A stretch of 26,716 bases of DNA from an uncultured Parabacteroides sp. (lineage in GTDB: Bacteria > Bacteroidota > Bacteroidia > Bacteroidales > Tannerellaceae): contig CAKUZF010000039.1 of the NCBI GenBank assembly GCA_934718155.1, positions 1 to 26,716 of the forward strand, in the 5' to 3' direction. The notes under the pieces were generated by a model that ran no database searches, was not told the origin of the DNA, and was given only the letters and a program-made list of their open reading frames with translations. Position numbers and translations under genes: made by a program. Positions 10,401-17,781 of this stretch are shown here, piece by piece; the stretch's first letter is position 1, and each line of letters begins with the position of its first letter.

Positions 10401-12180
10401 GTTGTATAATGCGTTCAAGCATATCTATACAAATGGTCTTGTAATCCATAAGTCTCCCATCCGTGTGACGGAGGTGCCGACGGATGCTAATGGTGAGCCG
10501 AAGACTTATCCGGAAGGCGTTATCAAGCAAGAAGATGAAGCCAATTTCATTAAGTTCACGATTGAGCCGAAGGAGGCTGACAAAGCCAACTATGAAGGTA
10601 TTGTTTATTACTGGGAAAAGCCGGCAGCTCAGAAGGCTAAGTTCACAACTGGTACCCGCCTGAGAGCATCGAGCGATGGTGGTGTGCGTGTGACGAATGG
10701 TAGTGTGCTGGTGGAAGGCGACATGTTGGCCGTGGGTATGGAAGTGCGCTTGGAAGCGATTCCGAACGAGGGCTATACCTTTACGCAATGGTCGGATGGC
10801 AATAAACAGAACCCGAGAACGGCAACGATCCAAGCCGATCCTGAGAAGAACAACTTCATCCCCGAGTTTGAGGGAAAGAAGGAGATTTCGTTGAAGGTAA
10901 TAAACAGCACCTATACCGGCGTGGCACAGCAGCCCAAGCTGACGACAGACGCAGGAGAACTCTCCTTCAAGGTGGATGCCTATACGGATGCGGCTCGCAC
11001 GCAGCCCGCTTCGGCAATCCTGAACGCAGGCACCTATTATCTGAAGGTTTATCGCTCAGAGGATAAGGACTATAAGGCTTATCAGAACGATGAGCTGACC
11101 TTCACGATTGAGAAGGCCGACCTCAAAGACATCACGTGGCCAGAGGCTTCGGAGATTAAGAAGGGCGATGCCTTGTCGGCTTCGAAGCTGCTGGGCGGTA
11201 GCGCAGGCGTTGTGGCAGGCGTGTTCGAATGGGTAACCCCAGAGCAGCAGGCCAAGGAAGAGGGCGAGCAATCTTTCGAGGTGAAGTTCGTTCCGAACGA
11301 TACGAAGAACTATCCCGAGCGCGTAGTAAACACTATCACCGTGAAGGTGGCCGCAGCCCCTGTTGCGGTGGTGACGTTAAACAAAGCAACCCTTTCGCTG
11401 GAAGAGGGCAAAACGGAGAACTTGACGCTTACAGGCGTTCCCGACGACGGCGCAACCACTGCTTGGAGCAGTAGCGACGAGAAGGTGGCTACCGTAAGCA
11501 AAGAAGGCAAGGTGACAGCCGTAGCGGCTGGCACAGCGACGATCAAGGCTACGGTCACGACCGGCGAGGGAACAACGCTGGAGGTCTCTTGCGTAGTAAC
11601 CGTGACGAAGAAGGCCGTGACTCCTACGCCTTCTACGCCCGACACGCCGGCAACCCCCGAGGTTTCGGCGCCAACAGTGGCTGAGCGCACGCCCAACACG
11701 GTCGTTGTCGAGTGGGAGAAGATAGCCGGTGCGGATTCTTACAAGCTGTTCCTCTATGCCGACAAGACGAAGAAGGAGCTGATCGCCACCTATGCGTTCG
11801 ACAAGGAGGGCACGCTGCTGAAGGCCGGCACGATTACCTTCACGCTGGAGAACCTGACGGAGGGCCAGTCCTACTATGTGGAGACCGTGGCCTACGACGC
11901 GGCCGATAAGCCTATCGTGACGAAGGGCGTGGAGATCCCCGCTACGCCGACCGCCGTTGAGGATATCGCCAATACGGAGGTGACCACTTCCTACCGCCAG
12001 ATCCATGTGACGGCCGCTACGCCGCTGACCGTGCGTGTGGTAGCCATGAGCGGTGCGACGGTCTTTGCGCAGGCCGAGGTGGCAGGTCGCATAGATATCC
12101 CCGTGTCTAACGCCGGAGTCTATGTGGTGATCCTCAGTCAGGCAAACAAGGCTTTGATCCATAAGGTGATCGTTCGTTGA
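7483..12180 (+). CDS. Large secreted modular protein: cohesin-like, MBG-like, InlB-like, Big2 and FN3 domains
   Basis: The 1565-aa protein has a signal peptide (MRTTYFKQ, hydrophobic core, cleavage in the TAAAA-SW region near residue 25). Residues about 26-158 look like a cohesin-type beta sandwich (FQFSALQVDIQLPQGLTLEG, later IRLVIHEA and GELFRLPVKV). Four MBG-like repeats of about 84 aa follow (160-497), then a WPTATP module (507-582), a chain of divergent InlB-B-type repeats (about 585-905, and again about 1060-1140), further MBG-like and WPEASE modules, a Big2 Ig-like domain (1297-1375), a TP-rich linker, an FN3 domain (about 1394-1490) and a C-terminal region (1491-1565) like a T9SS sorting domain but without the YPNP start. 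It begins 3 bp after the stop of the upstream gene, so the two are almost certainly co-transcribed. The layout is that of a surface stalk or adhesin; no enzyme motif is visible. Confidence 0.85.
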   Translation: MRTTYFKQLIIALFLLVVSAGTAAAASWKLSPERLNGPGSKDTLRAEIVDSDFQFSALQVDIQLPQGLTLEGAPLLDSRISAWSMEYNTLEGGVIRLVIHEANNKVISAGSGELFRLPVKVDETFNRGVVVLSKTLLSRQVDEALGLPNQKVEVYALKTLKVSDVQGLEQMEGPLPKVSFTVVPAEMQDKMDVAYYTDENCKKPFEGSVTQPGLLYAKVSFAGDDVYDAFEQVYLIKIKAKQALLVSEVKGLEQMEGTLPNVSFTVVPAEVKDQMKVAYFTDDNCTKEFKDSVTQPGMLYAKVTFAGNETIAKFEQVYTITIKAKQALVVNEVKGLEQMEGTLKAISEHFVFKTNPANLQMNVAYYLDKACTGNPLEDNAEIQPGTLYAKVSFAGNETIAPFEQIYPITINAKGKLVVNVSGLEQIYSATEAAKISYTTVPADIKLSANYYKDATCATQATEADRKKPGVLYVKLTYAGNDTIAKFEQVYTLLLTDKKDLNKEEDVSFIWPTATPIVKGQALGNALLTGGSVSVGELNVPGQFVWTDPSVMPAAGDGKYSVTFLPNNVNYYKSVEQTVALHVKDVFRLAVESGENGSAMLIGQTADGLYVEGEALTLKAVPDANYTFTGWTLRTSGEQSVGKEPTKEIKVGSATAGTYVARFEPILHQVTKTVDGNGTLTVTADGKNVNSGEQIQQGVTLKVVAKAAKGYQLATLKLNGQDMAGDKFTLLKDATLKAVFTEKPQERHTMTIEDVKNGSLIVYNENGLPIASGSTLKEGSKITVVALPAAGHQLKDKSLKVGSKVITDGKYTVANEDFTVSATFEAKTYAVSVKAVGTDGKDFNVSVKLSQSGDVAYGSPVKIESVSEEAKLVAILANGKDYGTDWESLSFYVTGELEITAMFDTHVDIDPNFILWPMQEFYYNGTSRTFLPFISQAYAGIVLDVKYQKGNEAAIEKPINAGNYDVILTRAEDALYNAFKHIYTNGLVIHKSPIRVTEVPTDANGEPKTYPEGVIKQEDEANFIKFTIEPKEADKANYEGIVYYWEKPAAQKAKFTTGTRLRASSDGGVRVTNGSVLVEGDMLAVGMEVRLEAIPNEGYTFTQWSDGNKQNPRTATIQADPEKNNFIPEFEGKKEISLKVINSTYTGVAQQPKLTTDAGELSFKVDAYTDAARTQPASAILNAGTYYLKVYRSEDKDYKAYQNDELTFTIEKADLKDITWPEASEIKKGDALSASKLLGGSAGVVAGVFEWVTPEQQAKEEGEQSFEVKFVPNDTKNYPERVVNTITVKVAAAPVAVVTLNKATLSLEEGKTENLTLTGVPDDGATTAWSSSDEKVATVSKEGKVTAVAAGTATIKATVTTGEGTTLEVSCVVTVTKKAVTPTPSTPDTPATPEVSAPTVAERTPNTVVVEWEKIAGADSYKLFLYADKTKKELIATYAFDKEGTLLKAGTITFTLENLTEGQSYYVETVAYDAADKPIVTKGVEIPATPTAVEDIANTEVTTSYRQIHVTAATPLTVRVVAMSGATVFAQAEVAGRIDIPVSNAGVYVVILSQANKALIHKVIVR
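7960..8972 (+). repeat. Tandem MBG-like repeats (4 copies, about 84 codons)
   Basis: Repeats begin near codons 160, 245, 329 and 415 of the protein. Each shows GLEQ near its start, a PA-x-VAYY-type strand, a QPG-LYAKV segment and FEQ-Y at the end. Copies 1 and 2 are close at DNA level, with a period of 252 bp measured from GTGAGCTTCACGG at 8014 and 8266; copies 3 and 4 are more diverged. The fold assignment (MBG-like Ig) is from pattern, not alignment. Confidence 0.7.
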
Positions 12181-12211
12181 TCGCATTAGTGCGATGGTTG
12201 TTTTATAGGGC

Positions 12212-12250
12212 AGCCCCCACATCAAGATTGGTGTGGGGGCTTTTTTTTCT
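12212..12250 (+). terminator. Strong intrinsic terminator after the surface protein operon
   Basis: The stem AGCCCCCACATC pairs with the segment GGTGTGGGGGCT (one U-G pair), leaving a 6-nt loop, and is followed by eight T residues. A second small hairpin (ATCGCA / TGCGAT, 12180-12195) lies just upstream and starts inside the stop codon. This separates the surface protein unit from rpoN. Confidence 0.9.
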
Positions 12251-12364
12251 CTCTCTTCTTGGCGTCCGCATGAAGCCCTCAGAGCTGCTTCGAAGAATAA
12301 TCGTGGAGCGATAGGGCACTAATCACAAAGAAAAGATTATATTCGCGATACAAATAAGCGGATT

Positions 12365-13813
12365 ATGTTAAAGCAACAATTACAACAGAAGTTACAGCAG
12401 AAGCTCTCTCCTCAGCAGATCCAAATGATCCGTCTGCTGGAACTTCCCACGCTTGAGTTGGAAGAGCGGGTGAAGCATGAGTTGGAGGATAATCCCGCCT
12501 TGGAAGAGGGGAAAGAGCCGCAAGACGACTTGGAGCACAGCGAGGAGGAGGATTTCGCCGCTGAGGGTTCTGACAACGAAGATCTCTCGCTGGGCGATTA
12601 TTTCTCGGCTGACGACATTCCCGAATATAAGCTGCAACAGATGACTGAGCGGGCAGAGCGGAAGGAGGAGATCCCCTTTGCGGAGGGCGAGTCGCTGAGC
12701 GAGTTTCTGTTGGAGCAATTGAGGCTGCGTGAGCTGCCCGAGAAGCAGGTGAAGATTGCTGAATATATTATAGGTAATCTGGACGATGATGGCTACTTGC
12801 GGAGAGACCTTTCGGCGATTGCCGACGACTTGGTGTTTCAGGCAGGCGTGGAGGCCGATGAGGCCGAGGTGGAGCAGGTGTTGCGCGTCATCCAAGATTT
12901 TGAGCCGGCAGGCATCGGGGCGAGAGACCTGAAAGAGTGCTTGCTGATTCAATTGAATAAACGAGAGAAGACGGAGGCCACCCGTTTGGCCTTGCGCGTC
13001 CTGAACTCCTATTTCGAGGATTTCACCCGGAAACGCTATGAGCGCATCCTGAAAACCTTGGATATCACCGAGGAGGAGCTGAAGCGGGCCATCCGCGAGA
13101 TTACCCTTTTGAACCCGAAACCCGGGAGCAGCTGGGGCGATACGATGGAGACGGCCATGAGCCAGGTCGTGCCCGACTTCGTGGTGGAGGCCAACAACGG
13201 CGAGTTGACTCTGAGCATGAACAACCGCGGTGTGCCCGACCTGCGCATCAACCAGGAGTATGCGGAGATGTTTCAAGACTATGCGGGAAACAAGGCGAAC
13301 CAGACCGCCGACCGCCGTGATGCCGTGCAGTTCGTGAAGCAGAAGCTCGATGCGGCCCAATGGTTTATCGATGCGATCCGGCAGCGCAACGAGACGTTGC
13401 AGCGCACGATGGAGACGATCATTTGCCTGCAGCGCGAGTTCTTCCTGACGGGCGACGAGACCACCTTGCGCCCCATGATCCTGAAAGACGTGGCCGAGCG
13501 CACGGGGTATGACATCTCTACGATCTCGCGAGTCAGCAACAGCAAGTACGTGCAGACCAATTTTGGCGTCTATCCGCTGAAGTATTTCTTCTCCGAGTCG
13601 ATGCAGACCGACACGGGCGAGGAGATCTCCACCCGTGAGGTGAAGAAGATCATGAAAGATCATGTGGATGCTGAGGATAAGCGGCACCCCTTGACCGACG
13701 AGGAGCTGGCGGCGATCTTGAAAGAGGCGGGCTACGTGATCGCCCGTCGAACCGTGGCAAAATACAGAGAGCAACTGGGGATCCCCGTGGCTCGTATGCG
13801 AAAGGAGATATAG
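12365..13813 (+). CDS. rpoN: RNA polymerase sigma-54 factor
   Basis: At 482 aa this is normal for the family. Residues 1-50 are the Q/L-rich activator-interacting region (KLSPQQIQMIRLLELP), followed by an acidic linker and the core-binding region. A helix-turn-helix lies around 373-398 (DVAERTGYDISTISRV). The RpoN box ARRTVAKYRE at 460-469 is the family signature. It directs transcription from -24/-12 promoters with enhancer-binding ATPases, none of which is encoded in this window. The gene follows a terminator, so it needs its own promoter in 12251-12364. I see only a weak -7 candidate (TATATTCG, 12338-12345) without a matching -33. The next gene starts 3 bp after the stop. Confidence 0.96.
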   Translation: MLKQQLQQKLQQKLSPQQIQMIRLLELPTLELEERVKHELEDNPALEEGKEPQDDLEHSEEEDFAAEGSDNEDLSLGDYFSADDIPEYKLQQMTERAERKEEIPFAEGESLSEFLLEQLRLRELPEKQVKIAEYIIGNLDDDGYLRRDLSAIADDLVFQAGVEADEAEVEQVLRVIQDFEPAGIGARDLKECLLIQLNKREKTEATRLALRVLNSYFEDFTRKRYERILKTLDITEEELKRAIREITLLNPKPGSSWGDTMETAMSQVVPDFVVEANNGELTLSMNNRGVPDLRINQEYAEMFQDYAGNKANQTADRRDAVQFVKQKLDAAQWFIDAIRQRNETLQRTMETIICLQREFFLTGDETTLRPMILKDVAERTGYDISTISRVSNSKYVQTNFGVYPLKYFFSESMQTDTGEEISTREVKKIMKDHVDAEDKRHPLTDEELAAILKEAGYVIARRTVAKYREQLGIPVARMRKEI

Positions 13814-13816
13814 CAG

Positions 13817-14440
13817 ATGATGAGGACACTGGCAAAGCTCATATCGTTTTTGTTTCATCCGCTGCTGATGGTGACTTATGGGGTCACGATGGCTTTGCAG
13901 CAGACCTTCTTGGTGGTCTATCCGCTGCGGGTGAAGTGGCTGATCTGGGTAGGAGCCTTCCTCTCGACGGCCCTGCTGCCCGGCTTGTTCATCTATCTGC
14001 TCGTGCGCCAGGGGGCGGTTTCCGATTGGGCCATGACCAACCGCAGGGAGCGTTTGCTGCCCTTTTTGATCTTTGGCTCCTCCGTGGGGCTGTGTCTCTA
14101 TTTCTTTGCCCGGCTGCAGATGCCTTTGTGGCTGCTCTTTTTGCTTATTGGCGCTTGTGTCGCTTTGATTATAACGCTTTGTATCAACTTTTTCTGGAAG
14201 ATCAGTGCGCATGCGGTGGGCGTGGGCGGACTGTTGGGCGGCTTGATGGGCGTGTCTCAATTCCTCCTGATCAATCCCTATTGGGCCTTCATCGCATGGT
14301 TCCTAATTGCCGGTTTGGTAGGCACATCGCGTATTTTTTTAAAGAGGCACACACCAATGCAGGTGTATACTGGATTTTGTTTAGGATTTATGTGTACATT
14401 TGTGGCCTCAATGATGAGTTATATCTTTTTATTTATCTAA
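13817..14440 (+). CDS. PAP2-like integral membrane protein
   Basis: A 207-aa protein with five or six hydrophobic segments. Three motifs resemble the PAP2 lipid phosphatase signature: NRRERLLP (75-82), KISAH (128-132, in the place of PSGH) and SRIFLKRHTPMQ (171-182, in the place of SRxxxxxHxxxD). The SR and His are kept, but the usual final Asp is Gln182. It may act on undecaprenyl- or lipid-linked phosphates at the inner membrane, or may have lost catalysis; substrate unknown. A good Shine-Dalgarno (AAAGGAG, 13801-13807) lies inside the end of rpoN and supports the start; rpoN and this gene are probably co-transcribed. Confidence 0.8.
   Translation: MMRTLAKLISFLFHPLLMVTYGVTMALQQTFLVVYPLRVKWLIWVGAFLSTALLPGLFIYLLVRQGAVSDWAMTNRRERLLPFLIFGSSVGLCLYFFARLQMPLWLLFLLIGACVALIITLCINFFWKISAHAVGVGGLLGGLMGVSQFLLINPYWAFIAWFLIAGLVGTSRIFLKRHTPMQVYTGFCLGFMCTFVASMMSYIFLFI
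14395..14402 (+). promoter_or_regulatory. Possible -7 element for gcvH
   Basis: TACATTTG matches TAnnTTTG and lies 61 bp before the gcvH start, within the end of the preceding gene. The nearest TTTG (14376-14379) is only 15 bp upstream, shorter than the usual 19-21 bp, so this is weak. It would allow gcvH-purE to be expressed apart from rpoN. Confidence 0.3.
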
Positions 14441-14463
14441 TATAAACTAAAACATTACAAGTT

Positions 14464-14844
14464 ATGATTTTTCCTACAGAATTGAAGTACACAAAGGATC
14501 ACGAGTGGATCCGTGTAGAGGGTGACGTTGCCTATGTTGGTATCACAGATTTCGCACAGAGCGAGCTGGGTGAGATTGTTTACGTAGATATCACGACTGA
14601 GGGTGAGACGGTAGAGCGCGAGGAGACTTTCGGTACCATCGAGGCTGTAAAGACTGTTTCTGACCTGTTCATGCCGGTGACCGGTGAGGTTTTGGAGGTG
14701 AACGCAGAGTTGGAGGATGCTCCCGAGTTGATCAACGAGGACGCTTATGGCAAGGGTTGGTTGATCAAGGTGGCCGTAGCAGATCCGGCACAGGTAAACG
14801 AGTTGCTCTCAGCTGAGGAGTATCAGCAGTTAATCGCGAAATAA
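14464..14844 (+). CDS. gcvH: Glycine cleavage system H protein
   Basis: The 126-aa length is typical. The protein carries the lipoyl-lysine motif ETFGTIEAVKTVSDLF with Lys63 as the expected lipoylation site, and the family N-terminus (YTKDHEWIRVEGDVAYVGIT). It shuttles the methylamine group between the P, T and L proteins of glycine cleavage in the cytoplasm. The gcvP and gcvT genes are not nearby, as is common in Bacteroidales. It starts 23 bp after the PAP2-like gene and abuts purE with no gap. Confidence 0.97.
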   Translation: MIFPTELKYTKDHEWIRVEGDVAYVGITDFAQSELGEIVYVDITTEGETVEREETFGTIEAVKTVSDLFMPVTGEVLEVNAELEDAPELINEDAYGKGWLIKVAVADPAQVNELLSAEEYQQLIAK

Positions 14845-15351
14845 ATGACTCCTGTTGTAAGTATAATTATGGGTAGCACTTCCGACCTGCCCGTTATGGA
14901 GAAGGCCGCGAAGTTCCTGGACGAGATGGAGATCCCGTTCGAGATGCATGCCCTGTCAGCCCATCGTACACCTGCCGAGGTGGAGGCGTTTGCCAAGGGG
15001 GCGAAGGATCGTGGTATCAAGGTGATTATTGGCGCAGCCGGCATGGCGGCCCACCTGTGTGGTGTGATTGCCTCGATGACAACGGTTCCCGTCATTGGCG
15101 TGCCTATCAACTCTACGCTGGATGGTATGGATGCTTTGTTGGCGATCGTGCAAATGCCCCCGGGCATTCCGGTAGCTACGGTCGGTATCAATGGCGCATT
15201 GAATGCCGGAATCTTGGCGGTTCAGATGCTTGCGGTTGGCGACGAGGCGTTGCAGGCGAAACTGGCTGCCTATAAAGAGGATCTGAAGAAGAAGATTGTC
15301 AAGGCCAACGAAGACTTGGCCAAGGTGTCATTCAGATATAAAACGAACTAA
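14845..15351 (+). CDS. purE: N5-carboxyaminoimidazole ribonucleotide mutase
   Basis: A 168-aa class I PurE. It has the GSTSDLPVM phosphate-binding motif (10-18), SAHRTP with His40 as the expected catalytic residue, and GAAGMAAHL (63-71). It interconverts N5-CAIR and CAIR in purine synthesis. Where I would expect HLPG the sequence reads HLCG (Cys72), a small departure. The ATG follows the gcvH stop directly, so translation is probably coupled. A strong hairpin follows the stop. Confidence 0.96.
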   Translation: MTPVVSIIMGSTSDLPVMEKAAKFLDEMEIPFEMHALSAHRTPAEVEAFAKGAKDRGIKVIIGAAGMAAHLCGVIASMTTVPVIGVPINSTLDGMDALLAIVQMPPGIPVATVGINGALNAGILAVQMLAVGDEALQAKLAAYKEDLKKKIVKANEDLAKVSFRYKTN

Positions 15352-15352
15352 G

Positions 15353-15381
15353 TAAGCTTGCGGCTTCGTGCCGCAAGCTTA
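15353..15381 (+). terminator. Terminator-like hairpin after purE
   Basis: A perfect 12-bp inverted repeat, TAAGCTTGCGGC / GCCGCAAGCTTA, with a TTCGT loop, starts 2 bp after the purE stop. Only a poor T tract follows (TTCTAT), so termination may be partial or the hairpin may protect the transcript's 3' end. Confidence 0.65.
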
Positions 15382-15404
15382 TTCTATATGGTATACGGCG
15401 TGAC

Positions 15405-15435
15405 GGATGGTTCCCCCTTTGCCGAGGAACCATTC
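15405..15435 (+). promoter_or_regulatory. Second hairpin in the ispG upstream region
   Basis: ATGGTTCC (15407-15414) pairs with GGAACCAT (15426-15433), and one G-U and one G-C pair extend the stem to 10 bp around an 11-nt loop. It ends 37 bp before the ispG ATG. It has no T tract, so an RNA leader structure or a protein site is more likely than a terminator. Function unknown. Confidence 0.4.
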
Positions 15436-15472
15436 CCGTAGATTCATCATTCAAAATACATTAATCAAAACA

Positions 15473-17308
15473 ATGACTTACTTTAATTATCTGCGTAGAG
15501 CCTCTTCAGAGGTGCATATTGGTCAAACTCCGATGGGAGGTCATCATCCGATTCGGATTCAATCCATGGCGAATGTTTCCACATTAGACACCGAGGCCGC
15601 TGTGGCGCAGGCCATTCGCATGATCGAGGCCGGGGCGGAGTATGTACGCTTCACGGCGCAAGGCGAGCGGGAGGCGCGCAACCTGGGCGAGATCCGTAAA
15701 CGGCTGAACGAGCAGGGCTATACGACACCCTTGGTGGCCGACATCCATTTCAATCCCAAGGCGGCCGATGCGGCAGCCGAGAAGGTTGAGAAGGTGCGCA
15801 TCAATCCGGGCAACTATGTGGATAAGGTAAAGACATTTAATCATTTGGAGTATACCGACGAGGAGTATGCGGCCGAGATCGAGAAGATCCGTGCCCGTTT
15901 CGTGCCCTTCTTGCGTATATGTAAAGCACACGGTTGCGCCATCCGTATTGGCGTGAATCATGGCTCGCTTTCCGACCGCATTATGAGTCGTTATGGCGAT
16001 ACGCCAGCGGGTATGGTGGCGAGCTGCATGGAGTTCTTGCGCATCTGCCGCGAGGAGAACTTCCCCGATGTAGTGATCTCGATCAAGGCCTCGAACACGG
16101 TTGTGATGGTCGAGACCGTCCGTCTGCTGGTGCAGACCATGGAGGCGGAGGAGATGCACTATCCGCTTCACTTGGGTGTGACGGAGGCTGGCGATGGCGA
16201 GGATGGACGTATTAAGAGTGCGGTTGGCATCGGCGCTTTGCTGGCTGATGGCATTGGCGATACGATCCGCGTCTCCCTGAGCGAGGACCCGGAGGCTGAG
16301 CTGCCGGTGGCTCGTAAATTGGTCGACTATATAGGAATGAGAGAGGGGCATCCGTCGATAGCAGGCGAGTTGGCTCCCGGATACGATCCTATCGCTCCCC
16401 AGCGTCGTCGAAGCCGGGAGGTGAAGGATTTCGGCGGAGGGCAGCTCCCCGTGGTCATTGCCGACCGAAGCCATGGCGATTTCGGCTTCGATGAGCAGGC
16501 GATGCCCGACTATATGTATATTGGCCAGGAGGATCCTGAGAACCTGCCCGATCATTTCCGCTTGCTGGTTGATGCCGCAACTTGGAAACCTCGTCCCCAT
16601 GTGTACCCCTGCTTCGTGGCGGCTGAGGCTGCGCTGATGCCTGCTTGCGAAAGCCCCTTGAAATTCCTGCGCCTGACCGATCAGGAACTGACCGATGCGT
16701 TGCTGGCTCAGTGCCAGGCCGATCCTTCGGTGGTTCTTCTGTTGCGTACGCGGCATCAGAATGGCGTGGGCGCTTTGCGTGCGGCGATGCACCGGCTGAT
16801 GGCGGCTGGCTGCGAGGTGCCTGTCGTTCTGGAGCGCGACTATGAGGAGTCGGAACTGGAGTCGCTGCAACTCAAGTCGGCAGCCGATTTCGGCGCTTTG
16901 CTGCTGGATGGCTTCCAAGATGGCGTATGCTTGAGCAACACGGGCTGTGAGGCCATGATGGCCGATCGCTGTATGTTTGGCATCTTGCAGGCGGCTCGTG
17001 TGCGTATCAGCAAGACCGAGTATATCTCCTGCCCAAGCTGTGGGCGCACGCTTTACGACTTGCAGACCACCATTGCCCGCATTAAGGCGGCCACCTCACA
17101 CTTGAAGGGATTGAAGATCGGCATCATGGGCTGCATCGTGAATGGCCCGGGCGAGATGGCCGACGCCGACTACGGTTACGTGGGAGCGGGCCGCCACCAG
17201 ATCAGCCTCTATAAAGGGAAAAACTGCGTGTTGCGCAATATCCCCGAGGAGGAGGCCGTTGAACGTTTAATCCAGTTGATCAAAGACAACGGCGACTGGA
17301 TCCAATAA
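15473..17308 (+). CDS. ispG: (E)-4-hydroxy-3-methylbut-2-enyl-diphosphate synthase, long form
   Basis: Converts MEcPP to HMBPP in the MEP isoprenoid pathway, using a 4Fe-4S cluster. I place the start at the ATG beginning MTYFNYLRR; an in-frame ATG 66 bp upstream would add 22 unlike residues and lies inside a hairpin. The resulting 611 aa is much longer than the roughly 370 aa of E. coli IspG and fits the three-domain (A-A*-B) form of plants, Chlamydia and Bacteroidota. The N-terminal TIM-barrel part carries RIQSMANVST and VADIHFNPKAA. Cluster ligands are Cys520, Cys523 (SCPSCGRT) and Cys554 (GCIVNGPGE), with Glu561. dut starts 12 bp after the stop. Confidence 0.96.
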   Translation: MTYFNYLRRASSEVHIGQTPMGGHHPIRIQSMANVSTLDTEAAVAQAIRMIEAGAEYVRFTAQGEREARNLGEIRKRLNEQGYTTPLVADIHFNPKAADAAAEKVEKVRINPGNYVDKVKTFNHLEYTDEEYAAEIEKIRARFVPFLRICKAHGCAIRIGVNHGSLSDRIMSRYGDTPAGMVASCMEFLRICREENFPDVVISIKASNTVVMVETVRLLVQTMEAEEMHYPLHLGVTEAGDGEDGRIKSAVGIGALLADGIGDTIRVSLSEDPEAELPVARKLVDYIGMREGHPSIAGELAPGYDPIAPQRRRSREVKDFGGGQLPVVIADRSHGDFGFDEQAMPDYMYIGQEDPENLPDHFRLLVDAATWKPRPHVYPCFVAAEAALMPACESPLKFLRLTDQELTDALLAQCQADPSVVLLLRTRHQNGVGALRAAMHRLMAAGCEVPVVLERDYEESELESLQLKSAADFGALLLDGFQDGVCLSNTGCEAMMADRCMFGILQAARVRISKTEYISCPSCGRTLYDLQTTIARIKAATSHLKGLKIGIMGCIVNGPGEMADADYGYVGAGRHQISLYKGKNCVLRNIPEEEAVERLIQLIKDNGDWIQ

Positions 17309-17320
17309 AGCGAATAAGGT

Positions 17321-17755
17321 ATGAAAGTAAGAATTATCAATAAATCACATCACCCGATGCCCGCTTACGCCACCCCGCAGTCGGCAGGCATGGATATTCG
17401 GGCCAACCTGACAGAGCCAGTCGTGTTGAAACCCTTGGAACGCAAATTGATACCGACAGGTCTGTATATCGCACTGCCTGAAGGATATGAGGCTCAACTG
17501 CGCCCCCGCAGCGGCTTGGCCTTGAAGCAGGGCATCACCTTGCTCAACACGCCGGGAACGATCGATGCCGACTATCGTGGCGAGATCGGGGTCATTGTGG
17601 CCAATCTCTCGGCCGAGCCCTTCACGATCAACGATGGCGAGCGCATCTGCCAGATGGTGATTGCGGCCTATACCCGCGTGGAATGGGAGGCGGCAGAGAC
17701 GTTGGATGAGACTGAGCGAGGAGCCGGAGGTTTTGGCCATACCGGTAAAGCATAA
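17321..17755 (+). CDS. dut: dUTP diphosphatase
   Basis: A 144-aa trimeric-type dUTPase with all five motifs: AGMDIRA (22-28), RPRSGLA (61-67), GTIDADYRG (79-87, Tyr85 discriminating deoxyribose), ERICQM (107-112) and RGAGGFGHTG (133-142). The last has His where Ser is often found, a change I believe is seen in other Bacteroidales. It hydrolyses dUTP to dUMP and pyrophosphate, keeping uracil out of DNA and feeding dTMP synthesis. It lies between ispG and the TPR gene, probably in one transcript. Confidence 0.96.
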   Translation: MKVRIINKSHHPMPAYATPQSAGMDIRANLTEPVVLKPLERKLIPTGLYIALPEGYEAQLRPRSGLALKQGITLLNTPGTIDADYRGEIGVIVANLSAEPFTINDGERICQMVIAAYTRVEWEAAETLDETERGAGGFGHTGKA

Positions 17756-17781
17756 CAAACAGAAAGGAGAACATTGTTTTG

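Noticed and set aside
12338..12345. rpoN promoter with TATATTCG as -7 box
   Set aside because: One consensus base is wrong and there is no -33 box at a usable distance, so it is mentioned only as a weak candidate.
12392..14260. 622-codon minus-strand frame opposite rpoN and the PAP2-like gene
   Set aside because: It is His/Gln/Leu-rich antisense sequence created by the codon usage of rpoN. The plus strand encodes clear conserved proteins across the whole stretch.
15407..15472. Upstream ATG for ispG
   Set aside because: It lies in a hairpin and adds 22 residues (MVPPLPRNHS onward) that do not look like IspG; the ATG at 15473 starts the conserved sequence.
15584..16918. 444-codon minus-strand frame opposite ispG
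   Set aside because: Shadow of ispG with shadow-type composition (many His, Gln, Arg) and no motif.
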